This document shows, piece after piece, positions 1 to 6,441 of a DNA stretch of 6,887 nt (positions within the stretch are counted from its first letter, which is position 1; each line of letters begins with the position of its first letter). The stretch comes from Pseudomonadota bacterium. Its GTDB lineage: Bacteria; Pseudomonadota; Gammaproteobacteria; Steroidobacterales; Steroidobacteraceae. The notes below the pieces were generated by a model, which was not told the DNA's origin, did not search any database, and saw nothing but the letters and a program-made list of their open reading frames with translations. Location of the stretch: positions 1 through 6,887 of the forward strand of contig CANGMU010000126.1 of NCBI GenBank assembly GCA_947454665.1. Reading direction: 5' to 3'. The translations under genes and the position numbers were made by a program.

Positions 1-437
1 CCGCACCCGTGCGCTTCCTGCCGGTGCTGGCTCAGGGTCTGCTCGGTTTCGTCGCGGCAGCCTGCAGCAGCGACGAAGACTCGAACGTGGATGCGGCCGC
101 GGCGAGGCGTCGCGCGCTGTTCGCGCGCGTCGATGCCAGGCTGCATGACGCCACGCTCTCACCGGAAGACATCGCAGCGGAAGCCGGCATCTCCTCGCGC
201 AGGCTGCGTGCGGTGCTGGCGGAAGGCGGCGAATCCTTTTCGGCCTACCTGTTGCGACGGCGGCTCGAGCGCTGCGCGGATCTGCTGCGCGATGCTGCCT
301 GGCAGGCCAGATCGATCACCGACATCGCGTTCCGCAACGGGTTCAACAATGCCACGCACTTCGGGCATGCCTTCCGGCTGCGCTATGGCATGACGCCCAG
401 TGAATACCGCAGCGGCAAGCGCCGCAGCCGGGACTAG
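1..437 (+). CDS. AraC-family transcriptional regulator, C-terminal part (5' end outside window)
   Basis: The frame is open to the left edge, so this is the end of a longer gene. The GTG at 9 is probably an internal valine and not the start. About 144 residues are visible. Counting from that valine, residues 40-135 form the AraC/XylS double helix-turn-helix DNA-binding domain. The first helix-turn-helix is around 50-70 (LSPEDIAAEAGISSRRL). The second is around 102-122 (ITDIAFRNGFNNATHFGHAF), followed by the family's closing motif YGMTPSEYR at 126-134. The acidic linker SSDED at 20-24 would join this domain to a sensor domain lying outside the window. Full-length relatives are usually near 300-330 residues. 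Target and effector cannot be inferred. The gene converges on the HtrA gene, with only 8 bp between the two stop codons. Family assignment is secure; function is unknown. Confidence 0.9.
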   Translation, partial: APVRFLPVLAQGLLGFVAAACSSDEDSNVDAAAARRRALFARVDARLHDATLSPEDIAAEAGISSRRLRAVLAEGGESFSAYLLRRRLERCADLLRDAAWQARSITDIAFRNGFNNATHFGHAFRLRYGMTPSEYRSGKRRSRD

Positions 438-461
438 GCCCCGCGTCAGCTGCCCGGCTGC
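424..461. terminator. Inverted repeat across two convergent stop codons, possible bidirectional terminator
   Basis: GCAGCCGGG at 424-432 is perfectly complementary to CCCGGCTGC at 453-461, giving a 9-bp GC-rich stem with a 20-nt loop. The loop contains both convergent stop codons (AraC at 435-437, HtrA at 446-448). There is no T-tract on either side, so a classic Rho-independent terminator is not demonstrated. The placement between convergent genes is the main support. Confidence 0.35.
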
Positions 462-1570
462 AGGGGCACTTGCAGCAGCTCCCGCGCCTTGCCACGCCGG
501 AGCTCGACGTTGACGACGTCCCCGATGCGGAAGTCATCCAGGCGTGCGGCAAGCTGTGCGACGGATTCGACCGGCTTGCCATTGATCGACACGATGATGT
601 CACCGGCGATCACGCCGCCGCCTTCGGCCTGTTGCAGGGGCTGCAGCCCGGCCTGCTCCGCCGCAGAACCTTTGGGCACGCGCAGTACATACACGCCCCG
701 TGTGCCGAAGGCCTGGGACAGGCGCAGGTTGAGCTGTTCGTCGACGACGATGCCGAGCGCCGGCCGCAGGTAACGCCCCTGCCCGATCAGCTGCGGCACG
801 ACGCGGATCACCGTATCCACCGGCACCGAAAAGCCGATGCCTGCCGAGGCGCCCGACGGACTGTAGATCGCGGTGTTGATGCCGATGAGCCGGCCTGCGG
901 AATCCAGCAGCGGCCCGCCCGAATTACCGGGATTGATCGCAGCATCGGTCTGGATCAGGTGTTCGATGTTCTGACCCGCGGCCTCATCGGGCAGTGATCG
1001 ATCCAGCGCGGACACGATGCCCGTCGTCAGGGTCCAGTCCAGGCCGAAAGGATTGCCGATCGCGAACACCTTCTGGCCGACTTTGAGGTCCGCGCTCGTC
1101 CCGACCGGGACCGGTGGTGGGCGTTTGAAGCCAACGCCGATGCGCAGCACGGCGATGTCGTGCGCAGGGCTGGTGCCAACCAGCGCGGCCTGGTAATCCC
1201 GACCGTCGGACAGACGGACCGTTGCCTGCGAGGCCCCACGGATCACGTGGTAGTTCGTCACCACATGGCCCGCGTCGTCCCAGATGAAGCCGGAGCCGGA
1301 GCCGCGCGGCACTTCCGATACGTTGCGTGTCCAGGCATCGCGCACGAGCTGCGAGGTGCTGATGAAGACGACCGAATCGCGCGCCTTTTCGAACAGTTCG
1401 ATGGTGGAGTTCTCGTCGGCTGCGAGGTCTCCGCGCGCCGTCACTGTACGCCCGCCACTGCCTGTCGGCTGGAACTGAGATTCGATCAAGGGCAGCCCAC
1501 GCCACAGGACCATCAGAAGGCCCACGCAGGTGGTGAGCCACAACACGTTGCGGGTGAATCGGTCTTGCAT
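446..1570 (-). CDS. Membrane-anchored HtrA/Deg-type serine protease with one PDZ domain
   Basis: A 374-residue S1C-family (HtrA/Deg) protease that should act in the periplasm on misfolded or signalling proteins. Residues 8-29 form one hydrophobic segment and probably an uncleaved membrane anchor, as in DegS. The protease domain spans about 55-262. The triad is His108 (TNYHV), Asp138 (AHDIAVLRI) and Ser217 (NPGNSGGPLLD). A single PDZ domain covers about 268-371, ending in a short tail. DegS-like proteins are close to 355 residues, so the length fits. From memory, the core resembles plant chloroplast Deg1 more than E. coli DegP, notably LTTGIVSAL, INTAIYSPSGASAGIGFSVPVDT, and an extra loop in the PDZ before GDIIVSING. 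Relatives are sometimes mislabelled 2-alkenal reductase. The start at 1570 is chosen because the anchor follows directly. The open frame runs upstream to 1705, but that part looks non-coding and overlaps the control region. No strong ribosome site is visible. It diverges from the receptor gene. Confidence 0.93.
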   Translation of the reverse strand: MQDRFTRNVLWLTTCVGLLMVLWRGLPLIESQFQPTGSGGRTVTARGDLAADENSTIELFEKARDSVVFISTSQLVRDAWTRNVSEVPRGSGSGFIWDDAGHVVTNYHVIRGASQATVRLSDGRDYQAALVGTSPAHDIAVLRIGVGFKRPPPVPVGTSADLKVGQKVFAIGNPFGLDWTLTTGIVSALDRSLPDEAAGQNIEHLIQTDAAINPGNSGGPLLDSAGRLIGINTAIYSPSGASAGIGFSVPVDTVIRVVPQLIGQGRYLRPALGIVVDEQLNLRLSQAFGTRGVYVLRVPKGSAAEQAGLQPLQQAEGGGVIAGDIIVSINGKPVESVAQLAARLDDFRIGDVVNVELRRGKARELLQVPLQPGS

Positions 1571-1581
1571 GGCTGAATGAT

Positions 1582-1596
1582 CCGCAAGCGCTGCGG
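1582..1596. promoter_or_regulatory. Distal dyad-symmetric site, candidate upstream activator site
   Basis: Five-base arms CCGCA (1582-1586) and TGCGG (1592-1596) are perfectly complementary around the core AGCGC. The centre at 1589 lies about 137 bp upstream of the start site predicted from the sigma-54 promoter. That is within the usual range for enhancer-binding proteins. It is also only about 12 bp upstream of the divergent protease start codon. A related second copy lies at 1645-1657. Binding by the neighbouring SfnR-like activator is inferred. Confidence 0.5.
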
Positions 1597-1644
1597 GATT
1601 GTCATCACACCCTGTTGGATCTCGAGCAGTGCTGCTGGATTCCC

Positions 1645-1657
1645 CACAGCGCTTGTG
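1645..1657. promoter_or_regulatory. Proximal dyad-symmetric site, second candidate upstream activator site
   Basis: Read on the minus strand this is CACA-AGCGC-TGTG, with complementary four-base arms around the same AGCGC core as the site at 1582-1596. The two sites share C-R-CAAGCGCTG-Y-G. Where they differ, both arms change together (G:C in one, A:T in the other), so symmetry is kept. The centre at 1651 is about 75 bp upstream of the predicted start site and 62 bp (close to six helical turns) from the other site. Confidence 0.5.
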
Positions 1658-1698
1658 CGCTTGAAGGCTTCTATTGCGCCCTGCGGGCCAATCCTGGC

Positions 1699-1715
1699 TT
1701 GGCACGGTTTCTGCT
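1699..1715 (+). promoter_or_regulatory. Sigma-54 (RpoN) -24/-12 promoter of the receptor gene
   Basis: TTGGCACGGTTTCTGCT matches the consensus YTGGCACGRNNNTTGCW at 13 of its 14 specified positions. The only mismatch is C for T at 1711. The invariant GG (1701-1702) and GC (1713-1714) are separated by exactly 10 bases. Transcription would begin near 1726 and leave a leader of about 44 nt before the ATG at 1770. A sigma-54 activator gene lies directly downstream of the receptor, which supports the call. Confidence 0.85.
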
Positions 1716-1754
1716 TTGACTGTTCGCGCCGGCCTGTCGCCGGATCACATGAAC

Positions 1755-1759
1755 AGGAG
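1755..1759 (+). promoter_or_regulatory. Ribosome binding site fixing the receptor start at 1770
   Basis: AGGAG lies 10 nt before the ATG at 1770. The alternative in-frame ATG at 1749 has only GGA at 1742-1744. The TTG at 1674 lies upstream of the predicted sigma-54 transcription start and cannot be used from it. The start at 1770 also gives a clean signal peptide. Confidence 0.7.
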
Positions 1760-1769
1760 TTCCCGCACC

Positions 1770-4163
1770 ATGACCGCCCGCACCATCCCCGCCGCCGTAT
1801 CCGCCGCCCTCGCCTTGTCCGCGGCCCTCTGCTGCGAGCCCGTGCGTGCCCAGGCGGCTCCTGCCGTGGAAGAGCTCGACACGCTCGTCGTCACCGCCCG
1901 CCGGCGTGCCGAGAACATCCAGGACATTCCGCTCGCCATCTCGACGCTCAGCGCCGAAACGCTGGAATCCACTGGCAGCTTCAACCTGGCGCGGCTGCAG
2001 CAGTTGCAACCGACGATCCAGTTCTTCTCATCGAACCCGCGCAACAGCGCCACGAACATCCGCGGTCTTGGCGCTCCGTTCGGATTGACGAACGACGGCA
2101 TCGAGCAGGGCGTCGGCTTCTATGTCGATGACGTGTATTACTCGCGCGCGGCATCCTCCACGCTCGACTTCCTGGACGTCGATCGCATCGACGTCCTGCG
2201 CGGCCCGCAGGGCACGCTGTACGGCAAGAACACGACGGCAGGCGCCATCAACATCACCACGCGCGCGCCAACCTTCACGCGTGAAGGCCGGGCCGAAGTG
2301 ACGATGGGCAACCTGGGCTTCCTGCAGGCCAAGGCTGCGTTGTCCGGTCCGCTCATCGACGACAAGCTCGCAGCACGTCTCGCCGTCTCGGGCACGAGCC
2401 GGCATGGCACGATCCACAACATCAAATCCGGTCTCGACATCAACGCGCAGGACAACCTGGGCGTCCGCGGCCAGTTGCTGTGGAAAGTAAACGACGACGT
2501 CAGCGTCACCTTCGCCAGCGACTACAACATCCAGAACCCGGAGTGCTGCGGCCAGATCTATGTCCGCACGGGTTCGACCCAGCGCCCGCTGAACCGGCAG
2601 TACGCGAATCTCGCGGCGCTGCAGGGCTACAGCGTGCCGAGCACGAACCCCTTCGACCGCGTGACGGACCTGGACGCCGAACTGCAGGCCCGCAACGAGA
2701 TCGGCGGGGCCTCGGCCCGCGTCCAGTGGAAGCTGGGCCAGGGCACACTGACGTCCGTGACGGCCTGGCGCCATTGGGACTGGCGCCCCTCCAATGATCG
2801 CGACTTCACCGGCCTGCCGATCACGACGAAAGCCAACAACCCGTCCAAGCAGGACCAGTACACGCAGGAGTTCCGCTACGCCTATTCCGGTGAGCGGGTC
2901 GATTACGTGGCCGGCCTCTATGGCTTCAACCAGTCGATTCATACCAACGGCATCCAGGTACAAGGCGCAGCGGCCAGCCGCTGGCTGCTGAACCCGACGT
3001 CGGCGGCCTCGCTCAACGTGGCAGAGCTCAACAACCTCACCTCGGCCAACGACATCAGCTTCCGCAACAGCAGCGCGGCCTTGTTCGGCCAGCTGACCTG
3101 GCGCCTGACTGATGCCCTGCGCTTCGAACCAGGACTGCGGTTCAACTACGACGACAAGACCGGCTCTTATGTGTCGACAGTCACCAATGGCACCAATACG
3201 GCCCTGAACTCGAACCAGCGTGGCGTTCTGGCACCCCAGGCCTACGCAGCGACGTTCAGCGACTGGAATGTCTCGGGCGATGCGAAGTTCTCCTACGCCC
3301 TGTCCCGCGATGTCCTGGGCTATGTCAGTTATGCACGCGGCTTCAAGACCGGCGGCATCAACCTGAATGGTCTGCCGCTGGATGCCGCCAACCAGCCGAT
3401 CCTTCAGACGGCCACGGTCAAGCCGGAGAAGGTCAATAACTTCGAGCTTGGCGTGAAATCCGAACTGCTGAACGGGACGGCCACTCTGAACGTCGCGGGC
3501 TTCTGGACGGACATCAACGACTACCAGACCACAGTCACGAACGGACAATTCGCCGTGATCCGCGGTTACCTGGCCAACGCGGAAAAGGTGCGCGTGCGCG
3601 GCGTGGAAGTCGATTTCTCGATCCGTCCGACCGACCAGCTCAGCGCCTATGCCAACGGCGCCTTCACCGATGCCACGTACGTCCGCTTTGTTGACGCGCC
3701 CTGCCCGCCGGAGCTTTCCGGCGGCACGACCGTCACCACCGGCCAGACGCCAGGCGCCGCCGGCGTGCCGGGTTCGCTGAGCCCTGCAAACTGCAACATC
3801 TCGGGCCAGTGGATGCCGGGCATCTCGAAGTGGGCGCTGTCCTATGGCGTGATGTACACGGTGCCGACCCAGTTGCTCGGTAACGCGGGCAAGTCCTTTG
3901 TGGGCTACGACGGCAGCTATCGGACGAAGTTCTCGTCCAACTCGTCGCGCTCGGTGTACACGGACATCTCGTCCTACGCGCTGTCCAACTTCCGTCTTGG
4001 ATTCAACTCCGACAACGGCTGGGACGTGTATGCCTGGGTGCACAATGCCTTCGACCGGGAATACTTCGAGCAGCTGGCGCTGGCGTCGGGCAACGTGGGC
4101 CTCGTCGTCGGCCAGCCCGCGGATCCCCGTACGTATGGCGTGACCTTCGCCATTCGCTTCTGA
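1770..4163 (+). CDS. TonB-dependent outer-membrane receptor, substrate unknown (organosulfur compound inferred)
   Basis: A 797-residue TonB-dependent receptor, which imports a scarce substrate across the outer membrane with energy from TonB-ExbBD. Residues 1-29 are a signal peptide (hydrophobic SAALALSAAL, AQA cleavage site). A TonB box (ELDTLVVTA) lies at about 35-43. The plug domain is about 47-167, with IRGLG (97-101), VDDVY (119-123) and the signature VLRGPQGTLYGKNTTAGAIN (142-161). The rest is the 22-strand barrel, closing with TYGVTFAIRF, whose final Phe is the usual BamA signal. Cysteines 259/260 and 645/675 fall in probable surface loops; the 645/675 pair, around a Gly/Thr-rich stretch, could form a disulfide. 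The sigma-54 promoter at 1699-1715 indicates inducible expression. The gene downstream is a sigma-54 activator and sulfate-import genes follow, so a sulfur compound is a reasonable guess. The substrate cannot be read from the sequence, and a siderophore receptor cannot be excluded. Confidence 0.95.
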   Translation: MTARTIPAAVSAALALSAALCCEPVRAQAAPAVEELDTLVVTARRRAENIQDIPLAISTLSAETLESTGSFNLARLQQLQPTIQFFSSNPRNSATNIRGLGAPFGLTNDGIEQGVGFYVDDVYYSRAASSTLDFLDVDRIDVLRGPQGTLYGKNTTAGAINITTRAPTFTREGRAEVTMGNLGFLQAKAALSGPLIDDKLAARLAVSGTSRHGTIHNIKSGLDINAQDNLGVRGQLLWKVNDDVSVTFASDYNIQNPECCGQIYVRTGSTQRPLNRQYANLAALQGYSVPSTNPFDRVTDLDAELQARNEIGGASARVQWKLGQGTLTSVTAWRHWDWRPSNDRDFTGLPITTKANNPSKQDQYTQEFRYAYSGERVDYVAGLYGFNQSIHTNGIQVQGAAASRWLLNPTSAASLNVAELNNLTSANDISFRNSSAALFGQLTWRLTDALRFEPGLRFNYDDKTGSYVSTVTNGTNTALNSNQRGVLAPQAYAATFSDWNVSGDAKFSYALSRDVLGYVSYARGFKTGGINLNGLPLDAANQPILQTATVKPEKVNNFELGVKSELLNGTATLNVAGFWTDINDYQTTVTNGQFAVIRGYLANAEKVRVRGVEVDFSIRPTDQLSAYANGAFTDATYVRFVDAPCPPELSGGTTVTTGQTPGAAGVPGSLSPANCNISGQWMPGISKWALSYGVMYTVPTQLLGNAGKSFVGYDGSYRTKFSSNSSRSVYTDISSYALSNFRLGFNSDNGWDVYAWVHNAFDREYFEQLALASGNVGLVVGQPADPRTYGVTFAIRF

Positions 4164-4199
4164 TCTGATGCAAGACCGTTATCTGGGAATGAACCTCAA

Positions 4200-4230
4200 G
4201 CCGACCGGGGTAGCAGATACTCCGGTCGGC
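4200..4230 (+). terminator. Strong hairpin after the receptor gene, probable terminator or attenuator
   Basis: A 13-bp stem pairs 4200-4212 with 4218-4230 (outer part GCCGACCGG/CCGGTCGGC, one internal G-T pair) around the 5-nt loop GCAGA. It starts 37 nt after the receptor stop codon. The following bases GATTCTCATT are only moderately T-rich, so termination may be partial. If it is a terminator, the downstream activator is most likely translated from the ATG at 4255, beyond the hairpin. Confidence 0.6.
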
Positions 4231-4254
4231 GATTCTCATTCCTGGCAGCTGACC

Positions 4255-5322
4255 ATGCGTCCCGAATCATCCGCAGTACTGGTCCACCCGAACGCGCAAT
4301 CCAACGTCCTGTCGGTGCGCGCGAAGGCGATGATCTTCGCCGATGCGCAGTCCCAGGCGCTGCTGGATCAGGTCGAGCGCTTCGCACCTTCTGAGGCCAC
4401 GGTGCTGATCATCGGCGAGACAGGAACGGGCAAGGAGCTCGTCGCCCGCCATCTCCACACGCGCAGCGGCCGACGCGGCGATTTCGTCGCGGTGACCTGC
4501 GGCGCACTCTCACAGACGCTGGCCGAAGCCGAACTCTTCGGTCACCAGGCGGGCTCCTTTACCGGCGCCACGCAGACCCGTGCCGGCTGGTTCGAATCCG
4601 CCAACGGCGGCACGCTGTTCCTGGACGAGATCGGCGACCTGCCGCTCGCTTTGCAGGTGAAGCTGCTGCGCGTGATCCAGGAACGCGAGGTCGTCCGCGT
4701 CGGCGCCCGCACACCCATCCCGCTGGATGTGCGCGTCGTCGCTGCCACGAACCTCGATCTGCCTGCCGCGGTGGAAGCGGGCCGCTTCCGCGCCGATCTG
4801 TATTACCGCTTGAACGTCGTCACGCTGCAGGTGCCGCCACTGGCCGAGCGGCCGGGAGACATCCTGCCTCTGGCGAGCCACTTCCTGCGGATGTACAGCG
4901 AGCGTCTCGGCGTGCAGCAGCCGGAAGTGTTGCCAGAAACCCAGGACGCGCTGTTGTACTACAGCTGGCCCGGCAACATCCGCGAACTGGAGAATGTCGT
5001 GCACGCGGCCTTGCTGACGTCGCGCAATGGCGTGATCCGGCCGGAAAACCTGCGTTTCGCCGCCATGCCGCCAACGACGTCCACGCCGGTGGTGGCAGCG
5101 ACCGCCGCCGGCGCAGACCCGGGTTTCGAGGCGATCCGCTCGGCGTTGCGTCGTCTGCTCGAATCGCAGTCACCCGAGCTTTACGACAAGCTGGAAGCGC
5201 TCATCGTGAAGGAGACCTTCGCAAGCTCCGGTGACAATCAGGTCCGATCCGCGAAACTGCTGGGCATCAGCCGCAACAACCTGCGCACGCTGCTCAAGCG
5301 ACACGGCCTCATCAGCGGATGA
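4255..5322 (+). CDS. Sigma-54-dependent enhancer-binding protein, SfnR-like, without sensor domain
   Basis: A 355-residue AAA+ activator of RNA polymerase-sigma-54 in the cytoplasm. Only about 25 residues precede the ATPase core, with no receiver, PAS or GAF domain. Motifs in order: Walker A GETGTGKE (54-61), sigma-54-contacting loop GSFTGA (100-105, canonical GAFTGA), Walker B GTLFLDE (119-125), arginine-finger region FRADLYYRLN (178-187), sensor II WPGNIREL (238-245). A variable linker (about 271-290) leads to a Fis-type helix-turn-helix at about 328-352. The core, especially AKAMIFADAQSQALL and the conserved FVAVTCGALS, resembles SfnR, which controls dimethyl sulfone use in Pseudomonas; this is from memory. 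Without a sensor, control is probably through its expression or a partner. Its likely target is the promoter at 1699-1715. In-frame ATGs at 4168 and 4189 exist, but 4168-4254 contains the hairpin and has weaker third-position GC bias (18 of 29 codons). No candidate has a good ribosome site. Confidence 0.93.
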   Translation: MRPESSAVLVHPNAQSNVLSVRAKAMIFADAQSQALLDQVERFAPSEATVLIIGETGTGKELVARHLHTRSGRRGDFVAVTCGALSQTLAEAELFGHQAGSFTGATQTRAGWFESANGGTLFLDEIGDLPLALQVKLLRVIQEREVVRVGARTPIPLDVRVVAATNLDLPAAVEAGRFRADLYYRLNVVTLQVPPLAERPGDILPLASHFLRMYSERLGVQQPEVLPETQDALLYYSWPGNIRELENVVHAALLTSRNGVIRPENLRFAAMPPTTSTPVVAATAAGADPGFEAIRSALRRLLESQSPELYDKLEALIVKETFASSGDNQVRSAKLLGISRNNLRTLLKRHGLISG

Positions 5323-5327
5323 GGCCG
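5304..5327. terminator. Hairpin over the activator stop codon, possible convergent terminator
   Basis: CGGCCTCATC (5304-5313) and GATGAGGCCG (5318-5327) form a perfect 10-bp stem with a 4-nt loop AGCG. It covers the activator stop codon at 5320-5322, with cysA ending at 5342 from the other side. There is no T-tract on either strand, so a Rho-independent terminator is unproven; it may instead protect the 3' end of the mRNA. Confidence 0.4.
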
Positions 5328-5341
5328 AACGGCCGCCGCCC

Positions 5342-6427
5342 TCAGCGGTAGGTCGCGCCGGCCGACGGATGGTTGCCGGCGACGGGACCGAAGAGACCAA
5401 AGCGACGCGGCCTCAACCGCACGGTCTGACCAACGCGCGCATCCAGCGCATCGAGTGCCCAGCGCGGCATTTCGGCCTCCACTTCCTGACCCCCTTCAAG
5501 CCTTGCCACCAGCTGCGCGCTGCCGCCCGTCACGCCAATGTGGGCGACGACGCCGGGAAACCCGCCGCCCGCCGACAAGGGCAATACCTCAAGGTCATGC
5601 GAGCGCACGCAGAGCACGCAGCCTTCATCGTCGGCGGCCTCCACGCGACCCATCCACTGTTCGCCCACCAGCACCTGCCCATCGCGCACGCGGCAGGACA
5701 CGCGATTGGCGCCCCCGAGGAAGTCATAGACGGAGGGCGAGGAAGGCTGGTCATAAACGTCACGTGGGGCGCCCACCTGCAGGATCTCGCCGTGCTCCAT
5801 CACGGCCACACGGTCAGCCAATTCCAAGGCTTCGTCCTGGTCGTGCGTGACGAACACGCTGGTCAGGCGGATGCGTTGCTGCAGTTCGCGCAGCCAACGA
5901 CGCATTTCCTTGCGGACGCGCGCATCGAGCGCGCCGAAGGGCTCGTCGAGCAACAAAATGCGCGGCTCGATGGCCAGCGCGCGTGCCAGCGCGACACGCT
6001 GACGCTGGCCACCGGAGAGCTGATCCGGGTAACGGTCCCCGTAACCGGAGAGCTGAACGAGCTCGAGCAACTCACCGACCTTGCGGCGGATCTCCGGCTC
6101 GGGCGGGCGCTGCGAGCGAGGACGCACGCGCAGGCCGAAGGCCACGTTCTCGAAGATCGTCATGTGGCGGAACAGCGCATAGTGCTGGAAGACGAAGCCG
6201 ACCTGACGGTCGCGCGCATTGCGGTCGAGCACGTCCACGCCATCGAAAGTCAGGCTGCCCGAATCAGGGAACTCCAGTCCGGCAATGATCCGCAACAGAG
6301 TCGTCTTGCCCGAACCGGAAGGCCCCAACAGCGCACACAGCTCGCCCTCCCTCACGTCGAGCTCGATGTTGCCGAGCACGCGCGTGGCACCGAAGGATTT
6401 GGCGAGCGAACGGATCTGGACCTGCAT
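5342..6427 (-). CDS. cysA: Sulfate/thiosulfate ABC importer, ATP-binding subunit CysA
   Basis: A 361-residue ATPase that powers uptake of sulfate or thiosulfate through the CysTW inner-membrane channel, supplying assimilatory sulfate reduction. It has Walker A GPSGSGKTT (35-43), Q-loop Gln81 in FVFQHYALFRHMT (78-90, typical of CysA), signature LSGGQ (137-141), Walker B ILLLDEP (157-163), D-loop GALD (165-168) and H-loop His195. The C-terminal region, about 240-345, is the TOBE-like regulatory domain. The length is normal for CysA. The start at 6427 begins directly with the ABC fold, and GGAAA at 6432-6436 lies 4 nt upstream as a ribosome site. It sits 14 nt downstream of cysW in the same operon. 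CysB-type control is usual for the family, but the operon promoter is outside the window. It converges with the activator gene, with 19 bp between the stop codons. Confidence 0.96.
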   Translation of the reverse strand: MQVQIRSLAKSFGATRVLGNIELDVREGELCALLGPSGSGKTTLLRIIAGLEFPDSGSLTFDGVDVLDRNARDRQVGFVFQHYALFRHMTIFENVAFGLRVRPRSQRPPEPEIRRKVGELLELVQLSGYGDRYPDQLSGGQRQRVALARALAIEPRILLLDEPFGALDARVRKEMRRWLRELQQRIRLTSVFVTHDQDEALELADRVAVMEHGEILQVGAPRDVYDQPSSPSVYDFLGGANRVSCRVRDGQVLVGEQWMGRVEAADDEGCVLCVRSHDLEVLPLSAGGGFPGVVAHIGVTGGSAQLVARLEGGQEVEAEMPRWALDALDARVGQTVRLRPRRFGLFGPVAGNHPSAGATYR

Positions 6428-6441
6428 GGAATTTCCGGCTG

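Noticed and set aside
1625..1636. AGCAG-TG-CTGCT short palindrome between the two larger dyads
   Set aside because: The five-base arms do not match the core of the other two sites and are short enough to occur by chance in GC-rich DNA.
1571..1705. Upstream extension of the protease coding region
   Set aside because: The extra 45 residues are of low complexity without family similarity and would displace the membrane anchor from the N-terminus. The same DNA carries the candidate activator sites.
1674..1769. Extended N-terminus for the receptor from TTG 1674 or ATG 1749
   Set aside because: The TTG lies upstream of the predicted sigma-54 transcription start. The ATG at 1749 lacks the AGGAG and would add residues before a clean signal peptide.
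2028..4043. Long open frame of 671 codons antisense to the receptor
   Set aside because: It lies entirely opposite a well-supported receptor gene and shows no recognisable domain. Long antisense frames are expected from strong third-position GC bias.
4243..4258. TGGCAG...ATGC resembling a second sigma-54 promoter before the activator
   Set aside because: GG and GC are separated by 11 bases, not 10, and the CACG of the -24 element is not kept. It also overlaps the preferred start codon.
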